64,000 nt of DNA from Allium sativum (Eukaryota; Streptophyta; Magnoliopsida; Asparagales; Amaryllidaceae). Within the stretch, counting starts at the first letter, position 1; each line of letters starts with the position of its first letter. Below the pieces are notes generated by a model. That model did not search any database. It was not told the DNA's origin and saw only the letters and a list, made by a program, of their open reading frames with translations. Shown one piece after another: positions 49,158 through 61,900 of this stretch. Position numbers and translations under genes: made by a program. The stretch is taken from the NCBI GenBank assembly GCA_030737875.1, contig CM060926.1, positions 319,026,922-319,090,921 of the forward strand, written 5' to 3'.

Positions 49158-50081
49158 ACATCGTTTGGGTGATTACTGATGATCTTGATTGGGCTGTACA
49201 CCCAAGATGAGGGAAACAGTTGGTGATCGTCCAGACGTACTTGGAGATGGATGAATATGCGAGGAAAGTGCCTCCGGTTTCGTTCAGACCCAGAACGAAC
49301 TTGTAAATGGATTGTGTGTCTGACATTGGATTTTATTCTGTGTTGATTGATCTCTATTAAATATACATCTGTTTGGCGGCGAAGAATTTATTCTCTTGCT
49401 TAACGCCCTTCTCTGAGACGTACGAGCTCAGAGGTTGTATATCGATGGACATCAGTCGCATGGAGTGAATTGCCAATGTGGCATGCGTAAGTGGCAATTG
49501 ATCAGGACTTCTGTTGAAAAGCAAAGTCTTGTGGTTGATGATCAAAGCACGGCCTGTGTGGCGTAGCTTTGTGTATAACGTGAATTTGCGAGCCTCACAC
49601 CTCGGTATGAGTCAAAAACGGGAGACGGACCGCTGGGAGAGCACGACGTTTCTTTCTAGCTAGGGTGGTGTCAATGACCTACCAGCCCTGACATTTATAT
49701 ACTTTTCACCTGTGTGGTTGTTGGATACGAGGCGCCTCGGATATAGGTCTGTAAGGACCGGGAAACGTGTGTTCAGGAATTGCCAATCCTCAAAAGTAAG
49801 AGAGGACCGGCCCAGCCGATTCCAAGGATCATAGTGGGGTCCTGAGGCATTTGCTAGAGTGTCTCGAACGCGGAGAGGAGCTTGCCCCTTGCCTCGACTC
49901 ATGACGGAAATCCAATTTCCAATACGTGTATTTCGGCTTTATTTGTAGAGCCTAGTATGGCGACATAGTGGGATGGGGCACTCATGCCGTCTATGATTTA
50001 TATTTATGATTGAATTGTTTTGACACTATACACCTATAATAGTATCAAATAATGTGTTTTAAACGTATCAAGCATGCTTTG

Positions 50082-50154
50082 GCTGTTATAAGGTAAAAAC
50101 CCTATCCTCCGGCTTGCGTTGCATTGTGTGATGGGACCTGGGTCTTATAACAGC
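50082..50154 (+). other. Long stem-loop (B3)
   Basis: GCTGTTATAAG pairs with CTTATAACAGC. The loop is as in B1. Confidence 0.55.
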
Positions 50155-50442
50155 TTCATTTTTCTTTATTTAGCATTGCGCTGTTTGTTTTATGCACTGG
50201 TATTCTTGGGAGGAAACCCGTTCCGTGTTATACGGCGTGGTCCCTTGATTTACCGAACTTTAAAATAAAGAATTATAACTGTTTTAGTTCTCACACCAGT
50301 CACATGACTGACCTGGAGTTTATTGTTTTAACCTAAACTCTGGGTGCCCCTATTTTCCACACGGGCAGCTAGTAGTTTTGGTTTTGCAGATTTATATTCA
50401 CAGGGTCCTGATTTACGGCTGGAACGATGCTCGGAAAGCTCT

Positions 50443-50447
50443 GTATC
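50443..50447. repeat. Target-site duplication of A2, left copy (GTATC)
   Basis: It is repeated at 62201-62205. The restored host sequence CTCTGTATCCGTGTATC matches B1 CTTTGTATCCGTATATC (11217-11233). Confidence 0.95.
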
Positions 50448-51815
50448 TGTAACACCCCACGCCCGCTATGGTCACTCACTAAGGGAATGCCATAGCATCG
50501 GTGGAGTATTTTAGTGAATATAGAACAGAAAAATTACAACAAGACAGATATAATTAGTACTTGAAATTTAAAAATATCATCTCACAACAGCGGAAATAAA
50601 CATGTCTGGTTACATCATAAAACCACGATAAAAGTCAAGTACAATATCCATCAAAATAAAGAAGTACATAATCCCACTCTCTCATACAATAGCCATAACA
50701 AAAGAAAAGATAACTGGGTAACTGGAGCTTTACATCTACCCAAGCTCCTAAGGACTGGAACAGCAATCCGATCAAGCTCTACTACCGCTAGGATCCACCA
50801 TAGGACCTGAGGGTTGGGAAAAAGATAAAAACAACGGGGTCAGACATAAGTCTGAGTGAGTCCTATAACTTTAACAATACAATCATTAAAGTAACCAGAG
50901 AAGACATAAACTTGACCTACGGTAATATCTGGGGATGAATGGCTACACTAAGTAGCTTGGTAGACTTAGGATAAACTAAGATAACCGTCAGGACGCATCT
51001 ACCCACCCAAGGATAATTACTAACTGCACCACACCAGTCATTCCTACTTAAAGGTTGATCCCTTCCAAGGACTTAGAAAATTTCCCCAGTAGTTTCGTGT
51101 ACTCCTAGCCCACTATATAGGTGCCGTCTGCCCCTATCTCCACTAGGTGTACTCAGTAATTCTTGCCCAGTAGTTTCGTGTACCCCTGCATAGGTGCCGT
51201 CTGCCCCTATCTCCACTAGGTGTACCCACTACTCCCCAAGCGATCGGCTCCCTACCGTAGATACCCGTGCTGGTCCCACAGTGGGGTGTATCACTCCCCT
51301 AAAGTGGCTACCCAATACTAACGATGCACGGCTTTATATCTACACGATGCAACAACGGCTTATCTACCAGCCCGGGCCCACACACGCATATGAAACCCGT
51401 TGGACTTGCGTTGCCACCGCTAACCCGTTTTGGCCTCTTATAATCAAGCCCAATATGCGTGTCCCGTCACTCGACATGGGTCGAGCCCACAAAGATACGT
51501 TTGGGATATTGGTTGAAATGGGCCCCCACAAGCTACCCTCTTAAGCTTGTCTAATATCTAGTGTATCCCACTTAACCCTTTAATCATGTTTAATTACATG
51601 TTTCCACTTGGTTAAGTATTCTAATCGTATTTTCTATTGCCACCCAAGGCAACCCACTAGATTCCACATGCCACCCAAGGCAACCATTAAATTTCCACAT
51701 GCCACCCAAGGCACCCACTTAACCCCTCATGTCCCACCACATGCTAATATGGTTAAGTGTTTCTTAATTAATTAAGACCGTGATCCCCCATAAAGACCTC
51801 CCACATTAGACTGGC

Positions 51816-51994
51816 TGTTATGACCGCCTGGTTAAGCCGGTAGAGTCCGGGCAGTCTTACGTCATAACAGAGCCTAACCTCGTGTCTTTACTTTAATCAC
51901 GTATTTAATTCATGGCTAAGACCTCTCACATTGGGCTGACATTTGTAGCAACTGGTTAAGCCGGTCGGGTCCGGGCAGTTTTACACTACAAATG
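51816..51994 (-). other. Duplicated stem-loops in the A2 3' LTR
   Basis: TGTTATGAC (51816-51824) pairs with GTCATAACA (51861-51869); CATTTGTAG (51940-51948) pairs with CTACAAATG (51986-51994). Both enclose TCCGGGCAG. The arm sequences differ from each other and from the two A1 copies, yet all pair. The 5' LTR has the same pair about 8.45 kb further right. Confidence 0.62.
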
Positions 51995-52379
51995 AGTCCA
52001 ACCTCGTGTCTTAGTCGATTAATTACACCTAATTAATCACCCCATATTAATTATCCCTAATTAATATCAAGTTTTCCATAACATGGGTAGACCTAACTTA
52101 ATAGGTAAATTCCCATGGGGTAGACCTAACTCAATAGGTAAATTCCCACTTATGGTAATTTAATTTTTTTTTTTTTTTTTGTATGCTTAATCATACCCAA
52201 TCATTCATTCATTAACATATTTACCAACCCCATCGTTCCCCACGTAAATCGTTCTCATTTCATGACATCATTAAGGGGAAGATCATCACAAATATCATGG
52301 CTTTAGTATACAACTTTGTCATGGGCTAAGAGGATGTCAACTTGCATATATGAGCATATATTAACCCAACTACATATAA

Positions 52380-52965
52380 CCCAAACTTGCATATTATCAT
52401 ACACATGATTTGCATAACATGTTGCATATGAGCTTGCATATTATCATACACATATCTTGCATAACATGTTGAACTTGCATATAGGCATTCTCATAACTTG
52501 CATAACATGTTAAACATGCATTTAAGCATACACATAACTTGCATAAGCATTCACATACTTGCATAAGCATCCACATACTTGCCTAAACATGCATAACTTG
52601 CATATCATGTCATTTAAGCATATACATATCTTGCATAAGCATTCATATACTCGCATAAGCATGCATAACTTGCATATCACATAAATCTTGCATTTAAACA
52701 TATACATGACTTGCATAAGCATCCATATTCTTGCATAAGCATGCATAACTTGCATATCACATTAAACTTGCATTTAAACATATACTTAACTTGCATAACT
52801 CACTTTGTTTAAACATGCGTTATTCCACTCATTAAATATGCATAAATCCACTTGTTAAGCATGCATAAACCAACTTGTTAAACATGCATAAACCAACTTG
52901 TTAAACATGCATAAATCAACTTATTAAGCATGCATAAACCAACTTATCAAATATGCATAAACATA
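52380..52965 (-). repeat. TTGCATA and 24-bp tandem repeats (A2 LTR)
   Basis: ACTTGCATAAGCATTCACAT-type units are followed by AAGCATGCATAAACCAACTT plus four bases. The 5' LTR (60830-61385) has one 24-bp unit fewer. Confidence 0.85.
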
Positions 52966-53765
52966 GAACAACATAGAGTAACATATCATTATAAATGATT
53001 CAAACTCACTAATCCGCATTTAAGACCATAAGCCTCATTACACCCAATCTACTTACTTTAACAATTGATGTTAAAGTGATAGAAACTCACCAAACCCAAA
53101 ATTAACCAACTTATGAAGAGGGATTAGTTGCTAATTATGAAGATGGTGATGATTAGAGAATGATTTGAGAGGGATTAGCTTGAAACTTCCTTCTAAGATT
53201 AATGGAGACTCCTTCTAGGATTTAATTTGGCGGCATGAGGCCTTCATTTCTATTTTTAGTATGGATTAAGGTAGGTTTAGGGTGTATTTATAGATTAAGA
53301 GAGTGTTTTAGGCCCTTAGATTTACCCTAGATTAATTTAGGTCCGTTAGATTTAGGAAATCTCTAGAACCAGCCCTCCAAGCCAGCCTAGAACCCAACCT
53401 GGTGCACCCAGGTTCACTGGTCGGCGCGCCCCTGTCGACAGGCAAGTCGACAGGCAAGTCGACCCCCTGTCGACAGCCCTGTCGACATGGGTAGGGCGGG
53501 AATCTTCCCGCCTGACCCCGCCTGTTCCATTCCACAATCTGAAATTTAAATTCCTAAATCTGTTTTTAGCTCTAATTTTTCTGCAAACTTCTTTGGGCCA
53601 TAACCGGGCCATACGGACTCCGATTCTCGAAAACTCGGACTCTATTTCGCGTATTTTTCCGAGACGAACGCAATAACGCAGCCCGTTACCCCCAATTCCC
53701 ACGTCTGAGATTATTTATCCTGTAATTAGTGAATTTTAGTATTAACTAAAATTCGGGGTGTTACA

Positions 53766-53778
53766 TTCTCCCCTCCTT
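53766..53778 (-). promoter_or_regulatory. Polypurine tract of A2
   Basis: The reverse strand reads AAGGAGGGGAGAA directly before TGTAACACCCCG, identical to 971-983. Confidence 0.95.
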
Positions 53779-54315
53779 AAAGGATTTCGTCCCCGAAATC
53801 TCTAAGCTAAGGAGAATGCATATCCTACCATCCAAACAACCATCTACTCAAATCATCAACCACGGGCATCCATTGTCCTTAAACAGTTTCTAATGATGTA
53901 TGAGCATATGCAAACGGTGTGTGTATATGTTCCCTATCTAATGTATGAACATATGCAAACCATGATAGTGCCATGCATCCATTATGTATGCGAGAAAACC
54001 CTATCGACACATACAATATCTACATGAGTGCACAATCATTCACCAAAATGCATCATCCATGTGATAACACAACCATTATACATCCATAAATATATTTTCC
54101 TACACACAATTTTATGCAATATGCAATATGAAGTGACAGCCGATCTAGTGCCTAGAGTGTGTGTATATGCATCCACGAGCAACCACTAGCAAACACTTGC
54201 ATCCACTTGCATCCATCAACCATAACATGTCTCAAACACATGTTTCAACCATAGGTTTACCCTATCTAAAGGTCAAAGGTACTAACGAGAGGACATACCA
54301 AAGATAAGATAAGTA
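53779..54315 (-). other. 3' untranslated part of A2
   Basis: About 540 bp without coding capacity, homologous to 416-970 in A1, with repeated GGATGCAAG-like words. Confidence 0.8.
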
Positions 54316-55767
54316 CTAGACAAGCGATAAAGGAGAAAGTAAAGACATACCCTCAAAAAGAAATGGGTACAATGAACGCATCTTCGCTTCCGTCTCCCAA
54401 GTTGCGTTGCTCTCATCTTCTCCCCATTGTACCTTGACTAGTTGAACCTCTCTGTTTCTCAACTTCCTAGTCTCTGACCCAAGGATGCGAGTAGGAGCTC
54501 GTCGAATAGTCGCATCACGCTCTACCTCTACATCTCTAAGCAAGCTCGGCTCTACCACCTCTGCCGTCTCATGTAAGCACTTCCTCAAATGTGATACATG
54601 GAATACATCATGAACACCACTAAGTCTGTCGGGCAACTCCACCCTATATGCCATCCGTCCAATCCTTTCCTTGATAGGAAACGGCCCAACAAACCTCGGT
54701 GCTAACTTCCCAACGGATCCGAAGCGAACAACATTTCTCAACGGAGATACCTTAACAAAAACCATATCCCCAACCTCAAACTCAAGATCCGTCCTTCTCT
54801 GGTCCGCATAAGATTTTTGCCTATCCTGCGCTGCTTTCATCCTTCTTCGAATCAAGTCAATCTTCTCAGAAGTCTCCCTAACCATATCGGGCCCAAGCAA
54901 GATCTTATCCGTAGATTCCCACCAACATGTAGGTGATCGACAAGGCCTTCCATAGAGAGCTTCGAAAGGAGCCATACCAATACTGGACTGAAAGCTGTTA
55001 TTATATGCGAACTCTACCAATGGAAGATGCTCTTCCCATGTACCTCCAAAATCTAAGATACAAAGCCTCAAAAGGTCTTCTAGAACACGATTCACCCTCT
55101 CAGTCTGGCCGTCCGTCTGAGGATGATATGCAGTGCTCAGACACAATTGAGTCCCCACTGCTTCTTGCAAACTTCTCCAGAACTCGCTAGTGAAGATAGG
55201 ATCTCGATCACTTACTATGCTAGAGGGTACCCCATGTAATCGAACTATCTCTCGAAGATATACTGAAGCTAGCCATGGAGCAGTCCTCTTGCTCTTCACA
55301 GGTATGAAATGGGCGCTCTTAGTAAGTCTGTCTACTACCACCCAAATTCCTGTATTACCCTTCCTCGATCTGGGTAACCCGTCAATAAAATCCATCGAGA
55401 CGCTATCCCACTTCCATTGCGGAACCTCCAATGGGTGAAGCAGCCCACCAGGTTTCTTTTGCTCCGCCTTCACTTGTTGGCACACCAAGCATCGAGCGAC
55501 ATACTCGGCCACATCTTTCTTCATACCGGCCCAGAAGAAAACCCTCTTCATGTCTTGGTACATCTTATCCCCACCGGGATGAATGGTCATCCTAGAACGG
55601 TGTGCATCATCAAGAATAGCCTTCCTCAAACCCTCGTCTTGCGGTACACAAAGTCTACCGTCTCTACGCAAGTACCCCCTATCGTCTAGGGTGTACCTAC
55701 TCAAATGGCTGGACGACTCCCCCCTTATGAGTTTCTCTACTAACTCAACCAACTGTGGGTCGCCCTT
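54316..55767 (-). CDS. Ty3/gypsy pol, downstream part: integrase and chromodomain
   Basis: This open frame continues the gag-pol frame after the amber codon at 55770-55768. It has no ATG near its beginning, so it was designed as part of the polyprotein. The integrase inserts the cDNA into the genome. Counting from the TTG codon at 55752: zinc-binding residues H51, H58, C88 and C91; catalytic triad D121, D182 and E218 with 35 residues between the last two; the GPF-type block LAPRFVGPF (350-358); then VFHVSHLRK (383-391) and a chromodomain-like end (VKVQW 439-443, ATWE 450-453, YPFLF 462-466). Length and order match plant chromoviruses. All visible catalytic residues are intact, but it is cut off from its start by the stop codon. 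Confidence 0.95.
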   Translation of the reverse strand, partial: KGDPQLVELVEKLIRGESSSHLSRYTLDDRGYLRRDGRLCVPQDEGLRKAILDDAHRSRMTIHPGGDKMYQDMKRVFFWAGMKKDVAEYVARCLVCQQVKAEQKKPGGLLHPLEVPQWKWDSVSMDFIDGLPRSRKGNTGIWVVVDRLTKSAHFIPVKSKRTAPWLASVYLREIVRLHGVPSSIVSDRDPIFTSEFWRSLQEAVGTQLCLSTAYHPQTDGQTERVNRVLEDLLRLCILDFGGTWEEHLPLVEFAYNNSFQSSIGMAPFEALYGRPCRSPTCWWESTDKILLGPDMVRETSEKIDLIRRRMKAAQDRQKSYADQRRTDLEFEVGDMVFVKVSPLRNVVRFGSVGKLAPRFVGPFPIKERIGRMAYRVELPDRLSGVHDVFHVSHLRKCLHETAEVVEPSLLRDVEVERDATIRRAPTRILGSETRKLRNREVQLVKVQWGEDESNATWETEAKMRSLYPFLFEGMSLLSPLSLV

Positions 55768-55770
55768 CTA
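55768..55770 (-). other. In-frame amber stop dividing pol
   Basis: TAG (CTA on the plus strand) lies between RNase H and the integrase zinc domain. No frameshift accompanies it and both flanks stay open in one frame. It is preceded by GCA and followed by AAG. Confidence 0.93.
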
Positions 55771-58707
55771 TGCTTCTCCAATCCGCCCCAAAAGAGTAGG
55801 TCTAACTTCCAAGGAAGCTAGCAAACCGGGTACATAATCAACGGAAGGTTTGAAATCAAACATCGAGATAAATTCCAAGCTTTGTCGTTCCACGAACAAT
55901 GGACTCAAGGACAACCTCTTCCTGCTCAAGGCGTCCGCCACCACGTTACCCTTGCCAGGGGTATACGCTATCTCGAAATCATAGGATGCTAAAAACTCCA
56001 TCCACCTTTGCTGTCTTAAGTTTAAATCTTTCTGAGAGAATAAGTACTTCAATGATTTATGGTCAGTGAACAACTCGAATCTCTCACCAAGAAGATAATG
56101 ACGCCAAATCTTAAGCGCAAAAACAATAGCGGCCAGCTCGAGATCATGGGTAGGGTAATTTTTCTCATGTGCCCTCAACTGCCTTCCACCATAGGCTATT
56201 ACCCTTCCCTCTTGCATTAAGACTGCGCCAAGTCCTGTCCCACAGGCATCGGTATAGACAACAAATGGCTTGCTCCCATCTGGCAACACTAAAACTGGAG
56301 CGGTGGTTAAAGCTCTCTTTAACCTTCGTAACGCATCATCACAATCTACGTCCCATGTGAAAACAAGATTCTTCTTTGTTAAGCGGGTTAATGGGGCTGA
56401 TATCTTCGCGAAGTCTTTAATAAACTTCCTATAATAACCCGCCAACCCCAAGAAACTTCTTACTTCGGTAGCATTCTTCGGAACCTTCCAATCCTGAATT
56501 GATACTACCTTCGCGGGATCCACAGCTATCCCTTCTTTGGAGACCACGTGCCCCAAGAACCGTACTTCCTTCCTCCAGAAGTGACATTTAGAGAATTTAG
56601 CCTTAAGGCTATGTGCTCGAAGAGTCTTCAACACTTCCCCAAGATGTAGGGCATGCTCTTCTTCACTCTTAGAAAATACTAAGATATCATCCACAAAGAC
56701 CACCACGAATTTATTAAGGAACTCCCTGAACACCCTACTCATCAAATCAACAAAGTATGCAGGGGCGTTCGTCAACCCAAATGGCATCACCAGCCACTCA
56801 TAGAAACCATCCGGAGTTCTAAAGGCAGTCTTGTCTATGCTATCCTCAGCCACCCTCAACTGATGAAACCCCGTGGCCAAGTCCAACTGAGAAAATACTG
56901 AAGCGCCAACCAACTGATCGAAAAGATCATCTATTCTCGGCAATGGGTGTCTATTCTTCTTTGTGAGCTTGTTGAGTTCTCTATAGTCTACACAAAGTCT
57001 GAGGGACCCATCCGCCTTCGTAGCAAATACTACTGGAGCACCCCACTCCGATATGCTCCGTCTTATGAACCCCTTCTCAAGCAACTCCCCTACTTGCTTA
57101 TGGAGTTCCCTCCTCTCACGAGGAGCCATGTGGCGCACTGGTAAAGATACCGGTTTAGCATTATCCACCAAGTATATTCGGAAGTCAATCTCCCGCTTCG
57201 GAGGTAAGCCCTTCACCTCCTCAAACACATCCGGATATTCCCGGACCACTCTAACAGATTGCAAACTCTCGACCGAAGCGTCAAGCGATTCAAGATAACT
57301 TAGCATAACAGAGTCCCTGGGATTACAAGAAATCTCGAGAGTGTTACCCAAGCGGGTCATGAGCCTAACCACTCTCCTTTCGCAATCAAGAACGGCACCA
57401 TTACTGGATAACCAGTCCATGCCCAAAATCAACCCATAGCCCGTGAAGCCCAATACAAAAGCATCACATCTAAACTCAATGCTAAGTATAGAAATCTTCA
57501 AACCCAAACATATCATGGACAAATAAGTGGAGCCCCCAATTGGGTTTGAAACAACCAAGGGATCATCTACCAGACTGGTGTCTAGGTGCAGTAACTCAAG
57601 TAATGATGATGAGATAAACGAATGCGATGCGCCTGAATCAAACAATGTACGGACAGGATGGTCAAATAGAAAAACCAGACTTTCAACGGAAATAGTTCTA
57701 CCTCTCTCCTGAATCGGTGGAACTGCGAGAGCCTGTACTTGCCCCCTAGCCTGACTCGGTGCCATAAGAGCTTGCACCTGTCCTCCTGAGGTAGATCCCG
57801 TCCTTTGCCCCTTCTTAGGACAATCTTTCACTAGTTGCCCTGCTTCGCCACAGTGGAAGCAGCCAGTCTTCTTCTTCTTGCGACAATCCTTGCTTAGGTG
57901 GCCAGGTGTCCCACAATTGAAACACTTCTTCTTCTTGCCCTTGCCACCGTTGCCTTTCCCACCTTTGCTTTGTTGTTGTTGCTGAGGTCTCTTTTGATCT
58001 CCCTTCTTCTCGGGTGCCTTATTAGCATTAGGACCCTTCTCTTCCTCATACATGAGTGCCATGTCAACTAGCTTCTCAAAGGTGGCCCCCATAGGGATAT
58101 GAGTCATAGCCAACCCATGCATCGGTTCATTCAAGCCTTTCACGAACCTCAAAGCCTTCTTCTCCGGTGTATTCACCATGTCTAGGCCAAACCTTGCCAA
58201 TTGATTAAACTTGTTGACATATTCCTTCACCGAGAGATTTCCTTGCTTTAGAGTCAAGAATCTTTCCATATACAAGTTTTCCTCCGCCCTTGAGAGAAAC
58301 TTTGCCACAAATCTTTGCCTAAAATCCGCCCAAGAGTCAACGGGGCGTTCTCCATTAGTGACCTCCCACCAGAATGAGGCCTCTCCCTTCATTAACCAAG
58401 CAGCCAACTTGACTTTCTTCCCTTCTTCCATCTCAAAGATATCTATCAACTCTTCCACCTCCTTAAGCCAATCTCTAGCCTCCACAAAAGTTTCAGATCC
58501 TTGAAAAGGTTTCCCTCCCATGGCTTTGAATTCCTTGCAAGTCTTAGCAAAAGTATCCGTGCGAGGAGGAGGGGGAGGGGGAAGATCGGGTGCTACGGTT
58601 GGTGGAGGAACATTTGCTGGACCCGTAGTGGTGGCCCTAGCCTCCATCAATCTCCTATACCATACTGGTACCGTCACACCCTCCGGAAGATTAAGATTCT
58701 CGGCCAT
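55768..58707 (-). CDS. Ty3/gypsy gag-pol, upstream part: Gag, protease, reverse transcriptase, RNase H
   Basis: 979 codons start at ATG 58707-58705, about 180 bp after the PBS. Gag (about 50-250) forms the particle. Two zinc knuckles follow: C262-C265-H270-C275 is complete, while the second (C283, C286, C296) has Q291 where His is expected. Protease has DSGASHSF (D357). Reverse transcriptase runs about 510-690, with QLDL (D609), MPFGLTNAP (641-649) and FVDD (671-674). RNase H runs about 814-930, with VYTDA (D820), E857, TDHKS (D882) and ADALSR (D925). The frame ends at an amber codon (55770-55768) after RIGEA. Five sense codons later the frame continues open through integrase. In relatives gag-pol is a single frame, so this is a nonsense mutation or, less likely, a readthrough site. 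Confidence 0.96.
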   Translation of the reverse strand: MAENLNLPEGVTVPVWYRRLMEARATTTGPANVPPPTVAPDLPPPPPPRTDTFAKTCKEFKAMGGKPFQGSETFVEARDWLKEVEELIDIFEMEEGKKVKLAAWLMKGEASFWWEVTNGERPVDSWADFRQRFVAKFLSRAEENLYMERFLTLKQGNLSVKEYVNKFNQLARFGLDMVNTPEKKALRFVKGLNEPMHGLAMTHIPMGATFEKLVDMALMYEEEKGPNANKAPEKKGDQKRPQQQQQSKGGKGNGGKGKKKKCFNCGTPGHLSKDCRKKKKTGCFHCGEAGQLVKDCPKKGQRTGSTSGGQVQALMAPSQARGQVQALAVPPIQERGRTISVESLVFLFDHPVRTLFDSGASHSFISSSLLELLHLDTSLVDDPLVVSNPIGGSTYLSMICLGLKISILSIEFRCDAFVLGFTGYGLILGMDWLSSNGAVLDCERRVVRLMTRLGNTLEISCNPRDSVMLSYLESLDASVESLQSVRVVREYPDVFEEVKGLPPKREIDFRIYLVDNAKPVSLPVRHMAPRERRELHKQVGELLEKGFIRRSISEWGAPVVFATKADGSLRLCVDYRELNKLTKKNRHPLPRIDDLFDQLVGASVFSQLDLATGFHQLRVAEDSIDKTAFRTPDGFYEWLVMPFGLTNAPAYFVDLMSRVFREFLNKFVVVFVDDILVFSKSEEEHALHLGEVLKTLRAHSLKAKFSKCHFWRKEVRFLGHVVSKEGIAVDPAKVVSIQDWKVPKNATEVRSFLGLAGYYRKFIKDFAKISAPLTRLTKKNLVFTWDVDCDDALRRLKRALTTAPVLVLPDGSKPFVVYTDACGTGLGAVLMQEGRVIAYGGRQLRAHEKNYPTHDLELAAIVFALKIWRHYLLGERFELFTDHKSLKYLFSQKDLNLRQQRWMEFLASYDFEIAYTPGKGNVVADALSRKRLSLSPLFVERQSLEFISMFDFKPSVDYVPGLLASLEVRPTLLGRIGEA

Positions 58708-58887
58708 GCTGAAACGAAAAAGGAAAGATTCAAAACGGAGAATTCGAAGGATATAGATATGGCTATTGGGGATTATGCTTTTCTTTCAAAAACTTTTCTC
58801 TTAAAAGACATGTTTTTGAAAATATCTTTTCCAAAAATGTTTTAGAAAAATAGTTTTCTAAAAATTTTATCTGTTTCGGTAACCTTT

Positions 58888-58899
58888 GCTCTGATACCA
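58888..58899 (-). promoter_or_regulatory. Primer binding site, tRNA-iMet (A2)
   Basis: The reverse strand reads TGGTATCAGAGC, two bases inside the 5' LTR. Confidence 0.95.
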
Positions 58900-58901
58900 C
58901 G

Positions 58902-61900
58902 TGTAACACCCCACGCCCGCTATGGTCACTCACTAAGGGAATGCCATAGCATCGGTGGAGTATTTTAGTGAATATAGAACAGAAAAATTACAACAAGACA
59001 GATATAATTAGTACTTGAAATTTAAAAATATCATCTCACAACAGCGGAAATAAACATGTCTGGTTACATCATAAAACCATGATAAAAGTCAAGTACAATA
59101 TCCATCAAAATAAAGAAGTACATAATCCCACTCTCTCATACAATAGCCATAACAAAAGAAAAGATAACTGGGTAACTGGAGCTTTACATCTACCCAAGCT
59201 CCTAAGGACTGGAACAGCAATCCGATCAAGCTCTACTACCGCTAGGATCCACCGTAGGACCTGAGGGTTGGGAAAAAGATAAAAACAACGGGGTCAGACA
59301 TAAGTCTGAGTGAGTCCTATAACTTTAACAATACAATCATTAAAGTAACCAGAGAAGACATAAACTTGACCTACGGCAATATCTGGGGATGAATGGCTAC
59401 ACTAAGCAGCTTGGTAGACTTAGGATAAACTAAGACAACCGTCAGGACGCATCTACCCACCCAAGGATAATTACTAACTGCACCACACCAGTCATTCCTA
59501 CTTAAAGGTTGATCCCTTCCAAGGACTTAGAAAATTTCCCCAGTAGTTTCGTGTACTCCTAGCCCACTATATGGGTGCCGTCTGCCCCTATCTCCACTAG
59601 GTGTACTCAGTAATTCTTGCCCAGTAGTTTCGTGAACCCCTGCATAGGTGCCGTCTGCCCCTATCTCCACTAGGTGTACCCACTACTCCCCAAGCGATCG
59701 GCTCCCTACCGTAGATACCCGTGCTGGTCCCACAGTGGGGTGTATCACTCCCCTAAAGTGGCTACCCAATACTAACGGTGCACGGCTTTATATATACACG
59801 ATGCAACAACGGCTTATCTACCAGCCCGGGCCCACACACGCATATGAAACCCGTTGGACTTGCGTTGCCACCGCTAACCCGTTTTGGCCTCTTATAATCA
59901 AGCCCAATATGCGTGTCCCGTCACTCGACATGGGTCGAGCCCACAAAGATACGTTTGGGATATTGGTTGAAATGGGCCCCCACAAGCTACCCACTTAAGC
60001 TTGTTAATATCTAGTGTATCCCACTTAACCCTTTAATCATGTTTAATTACATGTTTCCACTTGGTTAAGTATTCTAATCGTATTTTCTATTGCCACCCAA
60101 GGCAACCCACTAGATTCCACATGCCACCCAAGGCAACCATTAAATTTCCACATGCCACCCAAGGCACCCACTTAACCCCTCATGTCCCACCACATGCTAA
60201 TATGGTTAAGTGTTTCTTAATTAATTAAGACCGTGATCCCCCATAAAGACCTCCCACATTAGACTGGCTGTTATGACCGCCTGGTTAAGCCGGTAGAGTC
60301 CGGGCAGTCTTACGTCATAACAGAGCCTAACCTCGTGTCTTTACTTTAATCACGTATTTAATTCATGGCTAAGACCTCTCACATTGGGCTGACATTTGTA
60401 GCAACTGGTTAAGCCGGTCGGGTCCGGGCAGTTTTACACTACAAATGAGTCCAACCTCGTGTCTTAGTCGATTAATTACACCTAATTAATCACCTCATAT
60501 TAATTATCCCTAATTAATATCAAGTTTTCCATAACATGGGTAGACCTAACTTACTAGGTAAATTCCCATGCGGTAGACCTAACTCAATAGGTAAATTCCC
60601 ACTTATGGTAATTTATTTATTTTTTTGTATGCTTAATCATACCCAATCATTCATTCATTAACATATTTACCAACCCCATCGTTCCCCACGTAAATCGTTC
60701 TCATTTCATGACATCATTAAGGGGAAGATCATCACAAATATCATGGGTTTAGTATACAACTTTGTCATGGGCTAAGAGGATGTCAACTTGCATATATGAG
60801 CATATATTAACCCAACTACATATAACCCAAACTTGCATATTATCATACGCATGATTTGCATAACATGTTGCATATGAGCTTGCATATTATCATACACATA
60901 TCTTGCATAACATGTTGAACTTGCATATAGGCATTCTCATAACTTGCATAACATGTTAAACATGCATTTAAGCATACACATAACTTGCATAAGCATTCAC
61001 ATACTTGCATAAGCATCCACATACTTGCCTAAACATGCATAACTTGCATATCATGTCATTTAAGCATATACATATCTTGCATAAGCATTCATATACTCGC
61101 ATAAGCATGCATAACTTGCATATCACATAAATCTTGCATTTAAACATATACATGACTTGCATAAGCATCCATATTCTTGCATAAGCATGCATAACTTGCA
61201 TATCACATTAAACTTGCATTTAAACATATACTTAACTTGCATAACTCACTTTGTTTAAACATGCATAATTCCACTCATTAAATATGCATAAATCCACTTG
61301 TTAAGCATGCATAAACCAACTTGTTAAACATGCATAAATCAACTTATTAAGCATGCATAAACCAACTTATCAAATATGCATAAACATAGAACAACATAGA
61401 GTAACATATCATTATAAATGATTCAAACTCATTAATCCGCATTTAAGACCATAAGCCTCATTACACCCAATCTACTTACTTTAACAATTGATGTTAAAGT
61501 GATAGAAACTCACCAAACCCAAAATTAACCAACTTATGAAGAGGGATTAGTTGCTAATTATGAAGATGGTGATGATTAGAGAATGATTTGAGAGGGATTA
61601 GCTTGAAACTTCCTTCTAAGATTAATGGAGACTCCTTCTAGGATTTAATTTGGCGGCATGAGGCCGTCATTTCTATTTTTAGTAAGGATTAAGGTAGGTT
61701 TAGGGTGTATTTATAGATTAAGAGAGTGTTTTAGGCCCTAAGATTAACCCTAGATTAATTTAGGTCCGTTAGATTTAGGAAATCTCTAGAACCAGCCCTC
61801 CAAGCCAGCCTAGAACCCAACCTGGTGCACCCAGGTTCACTGGTCGGCGCGCCCCTGTCGACAGGCAAGTCGACAGGCAAGTCGACCCCCTGTCGACAGG

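Larger units (their letters stand above)
44053..50447 (+). repeat. Left LTR of B3, part before A2
   Basis: Contents: 5' part homologous to B1 (44053-44880), GC-rich leader (45000-45297), 23-bp and 34-bp arrays (45735-46170), potential donor (46376), degenerate ATGTGTTGA repeats (47160-47440), a few 27-bp units (47540-47640), unique middle part and the conserved block (from 49010). Confidence 0.93.
50448..53765 (-). repeat. 3' LTR of A2 (3,318 bp)
   Basis: It has TG...CA ends and an 11-bp terminal inverted repeat TGTAACACCCC. It contains a TATA box at 53285-53292 (reverse), a GTCGAC cluster (53435-53490), short TTGCATA-type repeats (52380-52800), 24-bp repeats (52850-52965) and two covarying hairpins (51816-51994). 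Confidence 0.96.
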
